A DNA stretch of 64,000 nt. Origin: Mantis religiosa (Eukaryota; Arthropoda; Insecta; Mantodea; Mantidae). The position numbers and the translations under genes are program-made. Where the stretch lies: NCBI GenBank assembly GCA_030765055.1, contig JAUKNK010000147.1, positions 2,510,001 to 2,574,000 on the forward strand, in the 5' to 3' direction. The notes under the pieces were generated by a model. The model saw nothing but the letters and a program-made list of their open reading frames with translations. It did not search any database and was not told the origin of the DNA. Within the stretch, counting starts at the first letter, position 1, and every line of letters starts with the position of its first letter. This document shows, piece after piece, positions 34,339 through 45,534 of this stretch.

Positions 34339-37300
34339 GATCCCCGGTGTGGTGTCCGGGCTACTTAGTAGAATAGCACCAAGGGACCTCCACCCTGTCG
34401 TAAGAGGCGACTAATAGGAGTAGCTGTCCGCTATCCTTACCTATAATCCTACCATTCCAACCCAATGTCTGGGGGTATAACTGGGCCAACCGGTCTCCCG
34501 AGGGGATATAAGTATTGGGAGCCCAGTTGTACGAGGTAACGGGCCTTCAGCATTGGGCTAATCCCCCACCTGAAGTAAGAAGTGGATTTAGAGAGATACA
34601 ATGAGCCTTGGAACCAGACAGACCCAAAGGAAACGACCTGGCAAGGATAAGGACATATGAATGGCAACATGAAACATAAAATGAATGACAGGAAAAGAGA
34701 CAGAACTGGTGGAAGAAATGATAAAATATAAAGTGGACCTTCTGGGATCGAGTGAAGTAAAGAAGAAAGGAAGTGGAGTTAAGAAACTACCTAAAGGATA
34801 CACACTTATATACCCAGGGGTTAATATTGGAACAAGAGCAAAAGATGGAGTGGGGATCTTAATGAAGGAGGAGTTATTTAGGAGATTGGAGGACTGGGAC
34901 CCAATAAATTCAAGAATTATTGTAGCAAATATACAGTTAACCATAGGTAAAACAACAATTATAGAGGTTTATGCGCTAACTGAAGATTCAGATATATTGG
35001 ACAAAGAACAAGTTTATAATGATCTGCAAAGGGTAGTAAATAATTGCAGGACCAAAAATAGAACACTGATAATCTGCGGAGACTTCAATGCCAGAACTGG
35101 AAATAACTATAAAAGATCACACGGAGTGATGGGGCGATATGGAGGAGAGAAAAATGAAAACACAAATGGACAGAGACTCATAGAATTCTGCATAGAAAAT
35201 AATATGCTGTTGGGTAATTCTTATTTTAATCATAAGATAATACACAAGATAAATTTTACAGCAGAAGGACGGCAAGCAAGAAGCATCATAGATTATTTTA
35301 TATATGATAAATATATAAGAGGATAATTTACAGATGTAAAAGTCATAAGGGGTGCAAAACTCTCAACAGATCATCGATTACTAGTAGTAGACACAAAAGT
35401 TATTTTACATAGAAAACCAAAAGCAAAGAGGTATGAGAGAATTGCAGCAGAGAAATTGAAGGAAACCCAAGTAGGAGAAGAATACGAAAACAAAAATCAA
35501 GTAGCATTACGAAAATTAAATACTCAACTAGATATTGATTCATTATGGGAGTCAATTAAAAATAATATTTTGGAAAATGCAAAGGAAGTATGTGGAATTA
35601 AGAAAATTTGTCCAAATACAAAACATACGGATTGGTGGAATGTAGAAGTTAGAAGTATAATACAAGAAAAGCAAAAATCTTGGAAGAAGTATCTTAGCAC
35701 TAAAGACCCCAAAGACTGGGAAGAATATGTAAATTCCATAAATCAAGCTAAACGATGTATAAAGGAAGCAAAGGACAAATCATGGGAAGAATTTGGAAAA
35801 TCAATGCAAGAGAATTATAAAGAAAATAACAGAAGATTTGGGCAAATTCCTAAGACCCTACGTGAAAGAAGGGGAAAACAGATAAGGATTGTCAAAAATA
35901 AACATGGAAAGTTAGTGACCGAACACAAAGAAATTCTGAAAACCTGGAGAGAATATTATGAAGAAATGTTTATGAATATCCCTCTAGAGTCGTACATAAA
36001 TGAAGATGCAGAGAATACAGGTATAAGAAGGAGAATAATAATTAATAATTATGGGGAAGAAAGAGAGGAAGAAGAAACGGAAATTGATAGAATTGAAGTT
36101 GAAATGGCAATACAAGAAATCAAGCTAGGTAAAGCAGCTGCTAGGGATGGATTAGCACCAGAACTGATTAAATATGGAGGTAAAAAATTAATAAAAATAC
36201 TGAAAGGTTTATTTCAGAAGATATGGACGAAAAAAAAATAACAAGAGATTGGGAACTTAATGTAATTGTTCCAATACATAAGAAAGGCAACCAAAGTGAT
36301 TGCTTAAACTATAGACCTATATGTCTCTCCCCTGTTGTATATAAAGTGTACACAAGAATCCTGGAACAGAAATTGAAGACAATAGTAGAACAACATTTAG
36401 AAGAACAGGCTGCTTTACAAATGGTTAGGCAAACCCAAGACAAAATTTTTTCATTGAGAATGATAATAGAGAAAGCTATAGATAGAGGAAAGGGTATTTA
36501 TTTAGGATTCTTAGATTTGAAAGCAGCATTTGCATAATTACCTAGGGAAGAAATTTGGAGAACTCTAAAGAACAAAAAAGTACCTATGAATTTTATTGCA
36601 GCAATACAATAAGTTTATCAGGAACCAAAAGGGATAATAAGAATAGATGGACAAGAATGAGAACCGTTTCTGATGAATAGAGGAGTTAAACTAGGAGATA
36701 GCCTCCGGCCACTCTTATTTATTATTGTGATGGATGAAATATGGAAAATTTGCAAAAGATGAACAGCAAGAACTATGATAAGATATTGAAATTTAAGACA
36801 AGTTTGGGCACAATAGTAGATATATGCTGATGACATCATATTAATAGCAAATAGTAATAATAAATTACAATTAGCGCTAAATGAATGGAAAGAAGAATTA
36901 AGTAGAAAAGGTTTAGAATTAAACATACCCAAAAGTAAAACCATGTATATAGGAAGGAGAGAAGAAGAAGTTAAAATTAAATGTAATGATGAAATCTTAG
37001 AACAGGTAGACAGTTAAGAATAACTGGGTACAATTATAATTAAGGATGGAAAAATAGAGCAGGAAATTTTAAACAGAATAAGAAAGGCCAATTCTGTCTG
37101 CTATCAGATTAATAATACTATTGTGGGAAAAAAGGAAATAACAAAAGATACAAAAATTATAGTGTTTAAAACAATAATACTACCATTTCTATTATATGGA
37201 GCAGAGAGCTGGACTCTCCTACAGAAATAAGAAAGAAAATAACAGCTATGGAAATGAGATATTTAAGACGAGCTGTGGGGAAGACAAGAAGAGTTATGAT

Positions 37301-37630
37301 TAGAAATGTAACAATAAGGGAAGAGTTGGGTACACACTCCGTTAAAGAAATATTGCAAAAAAGACAACTTAAATGGTATGAACATGTACTCCGCATGTCA
37401 GAAGAAAGAAAACCCAAACAATACTTAGAAGCAAGACCAGAAGGTAAAAGAATTAGGGGAAGGCCACGCATGTTATATCAGGAATACATTGAGAAGTTGG
37501 GGAAGGATAGAGGGAAAACCATGACAGAAATGAACAGAAGGATGATGGACCGAGAAAAATGGAGGAAATGGGTAGAAGAGGCTTGTACTCCACGCTTAAC
37601 AACACAAAGCAGTTAGAGAAAGAAGAAGAA
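34339..37630 (+). mobile_element. RTE-type LINE, near full length, broken frames
   Basis: About 3.3 kb, flanked by the 11-bp repeat gatagagtcaa (34328-34338, 37631-37641). A 5' leader (34339-34680) precedes an APE endonuclease (34685-35323: LGSSEVKKKGSG, GVGILMKEEL, LIICGDFNARTG, SIIDYFI). ORF2 continues at 35456-36238 (EVEMAIQEIKLGKAAARDGL) and, after a frameshift, 36223-36534 (NYRPICLSPVVYKV, LGFLDLKAAF). Further on are YADDIILIANS near 36824 (intact motif C) and the C-terminal frame 37248-37613 (LKWYEHVLRMSEERKPKQYL, then GRPRMLYQEYI). At least six in-frame stops. Tail is agaaagaagaagaa. Confidence 0.88.
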
Positions 37631-38340
37631 GATAGAGTCAAAATGAAAAATTCAATGCCACGGCCAGGATTTGAACCATGGATCTCCTGGTTTCCGTCCA
37701 GTCGCTCTTACCCATTGAACTACCATGGCGAACTTGCCATCATGACATCAAATTCTCCAATTAACACATATATTTCCCCGTTAAACCACTGGTGGCTCTC
37801 CTATCCGAAATAGACGATTTGTGGCAACTTACTACTGTAAGTACTTGATTCCCAGGCTTCATCATTTAACTCTTAATATTTAAGTTAATTGATGAAAATT
37901 AATCATATCTTTACACTAGCCGTGTACAGCCTATATATTGAATTTTTCATATTGACTCGATCAATCCAAAAAACATTAGTCTGCACACAGCTAGTGTAAA
38001 TAAAAGATTAATTTCCATCAATTAACTTAAATTATAAGAGTTAAATGATGAAGCCTCGGAATCAAGTGCTTACAATAGTAAGTTGCTACAAATCGTTTAT
38101 CTTGGACATGAGAGCTCCTAGTGGTTTACTGGGGAAATATATGAGTCAATTGGAGAATTTCATGGCATGATGTCAGTTTGGACATTGTAGCTCAATGGGT
38201 AAGAGTGACTCGCCGGAAATCAGGAGATCCGAGGTTCAAATACCAGCCGTCAATGAATTTCTCATGTTGACTATAAATCTAAAAAACCTTAGCCCGTGTA
38301 TTGCTAGTGTAAAGAAATGATTACTTTCTGTCAATTAACT
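37631..38340. repeat. tRNA-headed repeat units (SINE-B) in inverted orientation
   Basis: The minus-strand unit 37631-37950 completes the tandem pair broken by the LINE. It is followed by a plus-strand unit (about 37960-38265) with body phrases (ttaatttccatcaatt, agtgcttacaatagtaagt) and then the tRNA-like head (tgtagctcaatgggtaagag, box A; gaggttcaaatacc, box B). The start of a further body copy follows (38290-38340). The two orientations form a palindrome of about 300-bp arms. Confidence 0.72.
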
Positions 38341-38829
38341 TAAATTTTAAATCCTTGTTTACATCCTCAGCCATCAAATAGGTGATGTGATTGTGAAGTG
38401 TTATTATTTGTTCAAAGTTTTTTTCATATTAGCACAGTCATTTACATTACTTCATTTTACACATTTTTTCAGATTGTATATAGTTAGTTTCATCTCATGG
38501 TTGCACATGTTTACATTTATGTGCCTTCTATTTATAGCACCTTAAATAAATTATCTTTGAAACAAAATATCTTGTTATACAAAAAGCACAAAAAGAGAAA
38601 TGTATGGTGATGCAATTTGTAACTAGTTCTGCAGCACCATTTTATGATTCAGTGTCCCATTTTTCATAATTATCACTATGTGCAATAGAGCTTTTTTCAC
38701 GTCTGAAATGATAATCTATATTTTGCAATTATTGCTTGGAGTGGAAGTTCCATCTTGTTTTTAGGGTTTAACATTCATTGTCATATCAATGATTTAAATG
38801 ACTAATGATGTAAGACAGCGAGCATTATT

Positions 38830-39325
38830 AATCAAGGCTTCATGGGTGATCAGCCAGATTAATTGATTGTAATGATATTCGAATGTTCCCCAGTGATCCA
38901 CAGAGGTTAGGGTTAGCCAACATTCATCTTGCAGGATAAAAGAGAAACCAGAAATAACATTATCCAGATAAATAAAATTTAAAGGTGAGTCAATTAATGG
39001 CACTGAAGAGCACTTTTTAAATATCCCAGAACATGTTTTGGAGGCTAGTTTCCTCCATTATCAACTGGACATTGACTGGTTCTCTGTGGTGTAGCTGGTA
39101 ATTTTTTTTCTCTTTGAGGTCTGTTCTGGGGGCAGTTTGAGGAACTTGCTGAACATATCTTACTGGGGGAAATATATTAATTTATTTATATATTATTAAG
39201 TTATTTAATTTATTACAACACTATTTTCAACACTTCAATCAAAGAAGATAATTATCCAGATAACTCATCCTGACCCAGGACCTTCTGAATGTAAGGAAGA
39301 TTTACTACCCCTACATCCTAGTGGT
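38830..39325 (-). mobile_element. Old SINE-A interrupted by a 279-bp insertion
   Basis: Diverged SINE-A sequence on both sides (ccagaaataacattatccag near 38950; ctcatcctgacccaggac near 39263). It is split by 38972-39250, which is flanked by the 13-bp direct repeat attatccagataa (38959-38971 and 39251-39263). The inserted piece is AT-rich and unidentified; its edges resemble 20571-20625. Confidence 0.6.
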
Positions 39326-40508
39326 ATGAAAAGTGTATTACTCGGGACTTATGTTTTCTTTAGTGATTTTCTAAAGTAAGTATTGAAAGCACTTAAATCT
39401 TAAGACACTGCCTTTCTGTTGTTTTGTATCTATACAGCAGCAAGAAATTTATGTGACTAACAATAAATGAACATTGCATGTGGGCACTCTTGATTGGTGA
39501 TACTTGGCACTCCTGTGAAACTCAGCTCTATCATTGATCTGAGAGATTAATTACTTATCTACACCCATTCTCTTAAGACATCCAAAATTATAGCTGAAAA
39601 TAAAAGAGAACTCTTTTTAAAGGCATCATGATACCACAGAAATCTCAGCTGGACAATACTCCCTGCATAATAATGAAATAAAATGTTCATCTGGGACTGG
39701 CAAGGTATAGAAAATTTCATCCTCTTGAACAGAGATAAATTTACAAACTGAGATATCTTATCCAATTTGTTCACTGATTATCTGAGCTGTACATTTGATA
39801 ATTTATTTGAATATCACTTGTAGTTTCTTTAAATCCAGAACTAGATAACAGAATCTCTCTTATGAACTGTTCTTTCTGACCAAGCAATTCGAACATTTCG
39901 AAATTAGCTCTGACTTTATTAGCAGAGTCTACATACTCATTGTGCTTGCAGAAGGGAAGTTCTTGCTTTCCTGACTAACACATTACTTGCATTAATCTTT
40001 CAAAAACTCTCTTATCTTTTAGGGCACACATCCTTTTAAAAGACAGAGATGATAACAGCATTTTAATAAGATGAACAACCAAATCATTAACTTTACTCAT
40101 TGCAAAGCATGAGAGAAAAGTAAAGATGAACTATAAATAGTTTAAATTCACAGCAAAGAAAATGAAAACTAACATGTGTCATACTATACTATGAACATTA
40201 AGAGTATCATGGCTTGGAGAGGAGTGATAGCTTAGCAATGCCTCATGCTGCATATGGAAGTCTCTTGTTATACAGTCTCCTAAATTTTATGAAGCTTCAA
40301 GTCACTTCAGGAAGTAAGCTACTTTTTGATACCATTTAAGACATAATTTTTTGTTGCTATTTATGTCCAACATATAAGATAAAATGTATCTCTATTTAGC
40401 TTGGGTAACCAGGACTCTCAGATACTCCTTCAGCTTTGTCACTGATAAATATTTAGAGAAAATGCAAGGTATGAATATACATTCCAGACTTTGTCCCTTG
40501 AAACATAC
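39326..40508. other. Intron sequence, nothing recognised
   Basis: AT-rich with no domain or repeat family that I can identify. Confidence 0.5.
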
Positions 40509-40729
40509 TGTCACAAACACATTGTTGAGGTGAGGCAGTGTGAGGGACCAGTTCAAAGAGACATGCAGTGCAGAGGTATAAGCTCGCCGAAATGGTGGGA
40601 AAGGAGAGGGATTTCTGGAGAGTTCATCTTTCTTCTAGGGCCGTCTATAATGTTCTAAAACATTCCACGAATTAATACAATTTTGAGTTGAACTAATACT
40701 CAATGCTCCATTTATTGCTAGTATTTACC

Positions 40730-40769
40730 TAGAACACGTTTCGTTAGGACTTCCTAACATCATCAGCTG
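40730..40769 (-). ncRNA. Hammerhead-like ribozyme motif (PLE-A, left arm)
   Basis: Minus strand, 40 nt: CAG, CUGAUGA (perfect core), U, GUUAGG / AAGU / CCUAAC, GAAAC, GU, GUU, CUA. Stem III is AC/GU with a 2-nt loop; stem I has two pairs next to the core (G-C, A-U). It differs from the right-arm copy only in the stem III loop (GU or GC). Confidence 0.58.
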
Positions 40770-42894
40770 TTGTCGACTAATGGATGCCGGTTCAGTGAAC
40801 TCCTCGGAAGTGATAGGTGCGTCTCTGTCGGTATCTTGATGAACTTGAAATTGGGGTTGTCTTCAAAGGTAGTATCGAAATTAAACAATTTACTTTCATA
40901 TTTCTTTATAAAGATTTTTTCCCACGTGGTTAATGCAGCTGGACCTTGTACACTTTTTAGTAAGTGAATTTCTCGTTCTATGTCATGATTTTCCTTCCAA
41001 AAATGGTACGCTACCGCCGATTTATCTATTTCTTTATTCCTTATGTTCCTAAAGTGCTCTTTAAGCCTAATGTTCACGTTCCTTTTTGTTTTTCCAATGT
41101 AGAATTTGTCACAGTCCTTGCAATTTATCCGGTACACTCCTGATTTTCTGCCTGTGGGTATCTCCTTTGTATTATGTGATTTCAAAAGGTGTTGTACACT
41201 AAATTTGTTCTGTGGGGCCAAAGTAATATTGTGTTCTTTGAAAACTTTTTGGAAAAGGTGTGTAGCTCTGGGATGATAAGTAAATTTTCTGTATGAGGTT
41301 TCATTGCTAATTGGGGAGAGAGTAGTTACTTGTTTGCATCTTAGTTGTCTTTTGAATTTATCTATTTTCTTGTTGACCAATTCAGCACTGTATCCATTGT
41401 ATTCTGCAATGTGAATGATGTTATTGTACTCTTTGTTATATTCTATCTTGTTTAAAGGTACATTAACCAGCCTGTAAGTTAAACTGTTGATAACAGCATG
41501 CTTGTGTTGTCTTGGGTTATATCCATCTGATTTTATGAAATTTTCTGTGTGTGTTTCCTTTCTGTGTATGCCAAATTCAAGTTTATTATGTTTTCTGGTA
41601 AGTTTCAAATCTAAGAAAGGGATTTCATTGTTTATCTCTTTATCTATGGAGAATTTTATTGCAGGATTTTGTAAATTAAGTAGTTTCAATGCATCATCCA
41701 CTTGTTTCTCATTTATTATTGCCCGAATGTCATTCACATATCTGTACCAATGCTTAAAAATTAGTGGGAATGCCTTTGTGATGTGCGTTTCCAAAAAGCT
41801 CATGAAGAGGTCTGCCAAAAATGGGGACAATGGGTTGCCCATAGATAGTCCTGATTTTTGTTTGAAATTTTTTTTATTGAATGTAAAAAAGGACTGTTCA
41901 ATGCAAATATTGGTTAATTGAAGGTATTCCTCTATGATGTTTTGTTCTATTTGTAGGGACTGAAGCCATGTTTGCATGTACTCTATGAGTTTGTCTCTCG
42001 GAACACTTGGGAACAAGGAGATTACATCAAAAGATACCATTCGGTCTGTGGGAGAAAATTGTAGATTTTTAGTTTTGTTGATGAATTCCAACGAATTTTT
42101 AATACTGTGGCTTTTGAATATTGGTACCTCCTTAAATTTTTTGTTTAACCATTTGGATAGCTTGTAGCAGGGTGTGTTTATGTTGTTAATAATGCTGGTT
42201 AATGTACCTTTAAACAAGATAGAATGTAACAAAGAGTACAATAACATCATTCACATTGCAGAATACAATGGATACAGTGCTGAATTGGTCAACAAGAAAA
42301 TAGATAAATTCAAAAGACAACTAAGATGCAAACAAGTAACTACTCTCTCCCCAATTAGCAATGAAACCTCATACAGAAAATTTACTTATCATCCCAGAGC
42401 TACACACCTTTTCCAAAAAGTTTTCAAAGAACCAATATTACTTTGGCCCCACAGAACAAATTTAGTGTACAACACCTTTTGAAATCACATAATACAAAGG
42501 AGATACCCACAGGCAGAAAATCAGGAGTGTACCGGATAAATTGCAAGGACTGTGACAAATTCTACATTGGAAAAACAAAAAGGAACGTGAACATTAGGCT
42601 TAAAGAGCACTTTAGGAACATAAGGAATAAAGAAATAGATAAATCGGCGGTAGCGTACCATTTTTGGAAGGAAAATCATGACATAGAACGAGAAATTCAC
42701 TTACTAAAAAGTGTACAAGGTCCAGCTGCATTAACCACGTGGGAAAAAATCTTTATAAAGAAATATGAAAGTAAATTGTTTAATTTCGATACTACCTTTG
42801 AAGACAACCCCAATTTCAAGTTCATCAAGATACCGACAGAGATGCACGTATCACCTCCGAGGAGTTCACTGAACCGGCATCCATTAGTCGACAA

Positions 42895-42934
42895 CAGCTG
42901 ATGATGTTAGGAAGTCCTAACGAAACGCGTTCTA
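42895..42934 (+). ncRNA. Hammerhead-like ribozyme motif (PLE-A, right arm)
   Basis: Plus strand, 40 nt: CAG, CUGAUGA, U, GUUAGG / AAGU / CCUAAC, GAAAC, GC, GUU, CUA. Flanking ccattagt (42881-42888) can pair with downstream acta and aatgg segments to extend stem I. The PLE stop codon TGA (AAC AGC TGA) is the UGA of the ribozyme core. Confidence 0.58.
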
Positions 42935-43382
42935 GGTAAATACTAGCAATAAATGGAGCATTGAGTATTAGTTCGACACAAAATTGTATTAATTTTGTGC
43001 TTCATTGTATCATAGTCCTTAAACAACAGAATTCCACGAATTTCTGGAATAGTAACTATAAAAGGAGCTGCAGCCGCCACTGGGAGTTAGTCGGTAATTG
43101 TACATGTGCGCGTCAACAGCTGTAAAGTGAACTCTTTTGTGGTCAATGACCATGCAAGTTGTAAGTGTATGTGATGTAATTGTGTTTCTACAGAAATAAA
43201 GAGCATTTTTTAGTGTTTATAACCTTGACTTTTAATTTCACGAACCCACAAAGTCACAATAGTTTCTTAGTTCATCCTCCTGTCCCAGCATTCTCTAAAG
43301 CTGGAGATCCTAAATGCCTATAATTATGCAATTCATAACTTTTGAAAGTAATGCAAAAGGTATGTATGACTTACTGTTCTAG

Positions 43383-43500
43383 GTTTACCATAAGAAGGCA
43401 GCTGTTAAGGATCTGGTGCTCAATATGTATGAAGGGCAGATCACTGTGTTACTTGGGCACAACGGAGCAGGAAAAACCACTACATTGTCAATGTTAATGG
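43383..43500 (+). CDS. ABCA-type transporter exon (NBD1 Walker A)
   Basis: An exon of 118 nt, entering in phase 0 and leaving in phase 1, between an acceptor ending ttctag and donor G|gtaaac. It continues HLRK-VYHKKAAVKDLVLNMYEG and then ITVLLGHNGAGKTTTLSML. GHNGAGKTT is the Walker A (P-loop) that binds ATP phosphates; the stretch around it is nearly invariant in ABCA NBD1. The following exon should begin with the GLxPPTSG-type sequence. I could not find it in the remaining 20.5 kb, so the next intron is very long or the exon lies past the edge. Confidence 0.95.
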
Positions 43501-44169
43501 GTAAACAGTATAGTATTTAACTTTTTAGCTGTATATCATTGCTGTTATGTGAATACCTGTTATATGAAGACATTGCTGATTTTATGATAATGGAACCATT
43601 GAGTATATTTTGCAATGCTGAATCCAATGTTATCCTGATTTTTCAGCAGAAATCAGTTTTGAATGCTAGAATTATAATTTCCACATCTGCTATGTATTCA
43701 TAGACAAATACTGTTATACGAAAGTTGTCCACATAGTATCTTTGTAAAAATGCTAAATGATTAGTCACTCCTCTGCTATATGGTAACTGGTAACTCTGCT
43801 ACGTACATTTTGCTACATTTCAGTTTTTCTATTGTCCTTTAGCCTATTGTTTCACTACTATGTTAGGTTTAGCGTTTAACTCTGTGTTGTTAGAATGTGG
43901 TCATATAGTGTTCCAGACCATTGGATTTTGCTGGAATTGGGAGATTCAAGAAAAGGATCAGATGAGATAGCTGCACTTACAGAAGCTGCCATTCCTATAA
44001 TGCACAAGCTGGCACTGCACACTAGTTACTCACCAACTGTAAAATGATGCCCGCTTGGCAGCCAGGCAGTGCTGACCTTGCCCACTGCCTGTATTTTCAT
44101 GAGCTTAGGCTGCCTGATATAGAGGAAGAGCTGGAGAAAAAACGTCTGTTTCTCGACTTTCTAGCCATA
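43501..44169. other. Intron sequence, nothing recognised
   Basis: Start of the intron after the Walker A exon; no recognised element. Confidence 0.55.
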
Positions 44170-44880
44170 TAGTGGTGGAAATCAGTATAAAGGCACTGCA
44201 TTTCCTACTGAAAGTAATAGGTTTAATGTCTGAAGCATTCATATGTCCAATTTATTATGAAAATAGTGGATTTAAGACATACAAAAATCATGACAGAATT
44301 AGTTTTTTTTTCACAGGACGCGTAACAAAATAAGACATTCGTATTTCCTGATTGGAAATTGATCTAAAGGCACTCACTGTCCTGTTGTGTTATTGCATAG
44401 TTAGTATTTTGTCAAACCTCCGTTCTTGCTAAAGAGCTCAAATAGTATCTTAGGCATTGATTTTGTTAGGGCTTCAAGATCTCGTTCTAAAAGATCTATA
44501 AGTTGTCACCCATTCTTCACATATTGCTTTCTCAGCTCACATATAGCCTCAAATTGCCTTCCATTCTGATAAAAATGCTTTGTGGGTATTCCTCAAAGGT
44601 TTCCAATGGGGTTCAAATCTGGGTTAGTTGCAGGCCAGGGCAAAAAATTGATATCTTCTCTTCAAACCACCATTTGGTTGTAGCAGAAACATGCACAGAT
44701 GCATTTTCTTGTTGAGAAATTAGACTTTTGTCCTCCAGATCCTTATACATTTTAATCAATTCTGTCCCTAGCAGCTCAATGTACATGTTTGAGTTCCTTC
44801 TACTGTTCAGGAAAGCAATGCCTGATGTATCATGAGTGCAAAATACTGCCCAAAAATAAAAGTTCTGACACCAACATTTC
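44170..44880 (-). mobile_element. Tc1-like transposon relic
   Basis: The left edge agtggtggaaatcagtataa is characteristic of Tc1 ends and is echoed internally (ctgattggaaattgatctaa). Minus-strand translation recovers degraded transposase phrases: YIELLGTELI, then QQENASVHVSATTKWWFEE (normally QDNAPxH), then LTQI, a stop, and TPLETF in place of PDLNPIENL. Catalytic DDE residues are lost. The right end was not located. Confidence 0.68.
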
Positions 44881-44924
44881 TATGATGTAATTCACAAAGT
44901 AAATAGTAGACAAAGGTATAATAT

Positions 44925-45530
44925 CCAATATCCCAGTGCTAAACTCTCTTGCTTCCAGAAAGGTGTGCATTATGAAACTATCAAAATATTTGGCGCACTT
45001 GCTAATGTTCATAAGGAAAAGGTTGATAATTTCGGTGCTTTTAAAAAAGCTGTTAGAGAGTACCTTTGCTCAAAATATTTTTATTCTGTACAAGATTATC
45101 TGAATGACAAATTATCCTGATAATGCTTCTGTAGCTCTATATGTAGTATCTAACTACTCCAATAACAAATAATTACTGATAAATATTTGATGCAAATTGA
45201 AAGTTTATTTTTAATGTATATGTATTTAATAAATAACAAGAATGGTATCCATTGCAAAAAGGTTGAGATGTACTGGCATAAGCCAAGTGAAAGCTGGTTT
45301 AAAAAGTGTTTCCTTTTGTATTATATATAATTATCCCTGCTTTGTTTTCCATAATGTTCTTCATATTACCTGTATACTTAACATGTGTTTTATGTTAACT
45401 TTTGTACATACATATGCTATTAAACTCTATACCTCTGGACATGTTCATTGTTCAGAGCCGTTTCTGGCTAAAAGTAAACCTACTGAATGCAAATCAATCT
45501 AATCTAATCTAATCTATAGTATAAAGATTA
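44925..45530 (+). mobile_element. CR1-like LINE 3' end with TAATC tail
   Basis: Plus strand: the C-terminus of ORF2 is open from about 44960 to the stop at 45120 (HYETIKIFGALANVHKEK, then FKKAVREYLCSKYFYSVQ, DYLNDKLS). A 3' UTR follows, ending in caatctaatctaatctaatc (45500-45525). Related to 21425-22005. Confidence 0.72.
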
Positions 45531-45534
45531 AGTC

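Larger units (their letters stand above)
40674..43030 (-). mobile_element. Penelope-like element with 0.8-kb inverted arms (PLE-A)
   Basis: Flanked by a 12-bp target duplication, attccacgaatt (40662-40673, 43031-43042). The left arm 40674-41471 and right arm 42194-42990 are inverted repeats of nearly 800 bp with few differences. A 495-residue minus-strand frame (42250-40763) spans the RT (VSFDVISLFPSVP, GNPLSPFLADL, YRYVND), the NEIPFLDLK region, a GIY-YIG domain (GVYRINCKDCDKFYIGKTKR) and the C-terminus ENPNFKFIK...VDNS. The catalytic YVDD reads YVND, so the RT should be inactive. The protein lacks its N-terminal part. Plus-strand 42174-42901 repeats the C-terminal half from the right arm. 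Confidence 0.92.
40509..43258 (+). mobile_element. Solo LTR split by a Penelope-like element
   Basis: The left piece (40509-40673) starts TGTCACAAAC. The right piece (43043-43258) has a TATA box (actataaaaggagc near 43055), AATAAA near 43195 and ends cacgaacccacaaagtcaca, the complement of the start of the LTRs at 14900 and 57300. Flanks are atac (40505-40508) and atag (43259-43262), a one-mismatch target duplication. The two pieces together are about 380 bp, shorter than the other copies. Confidence 0.7.
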
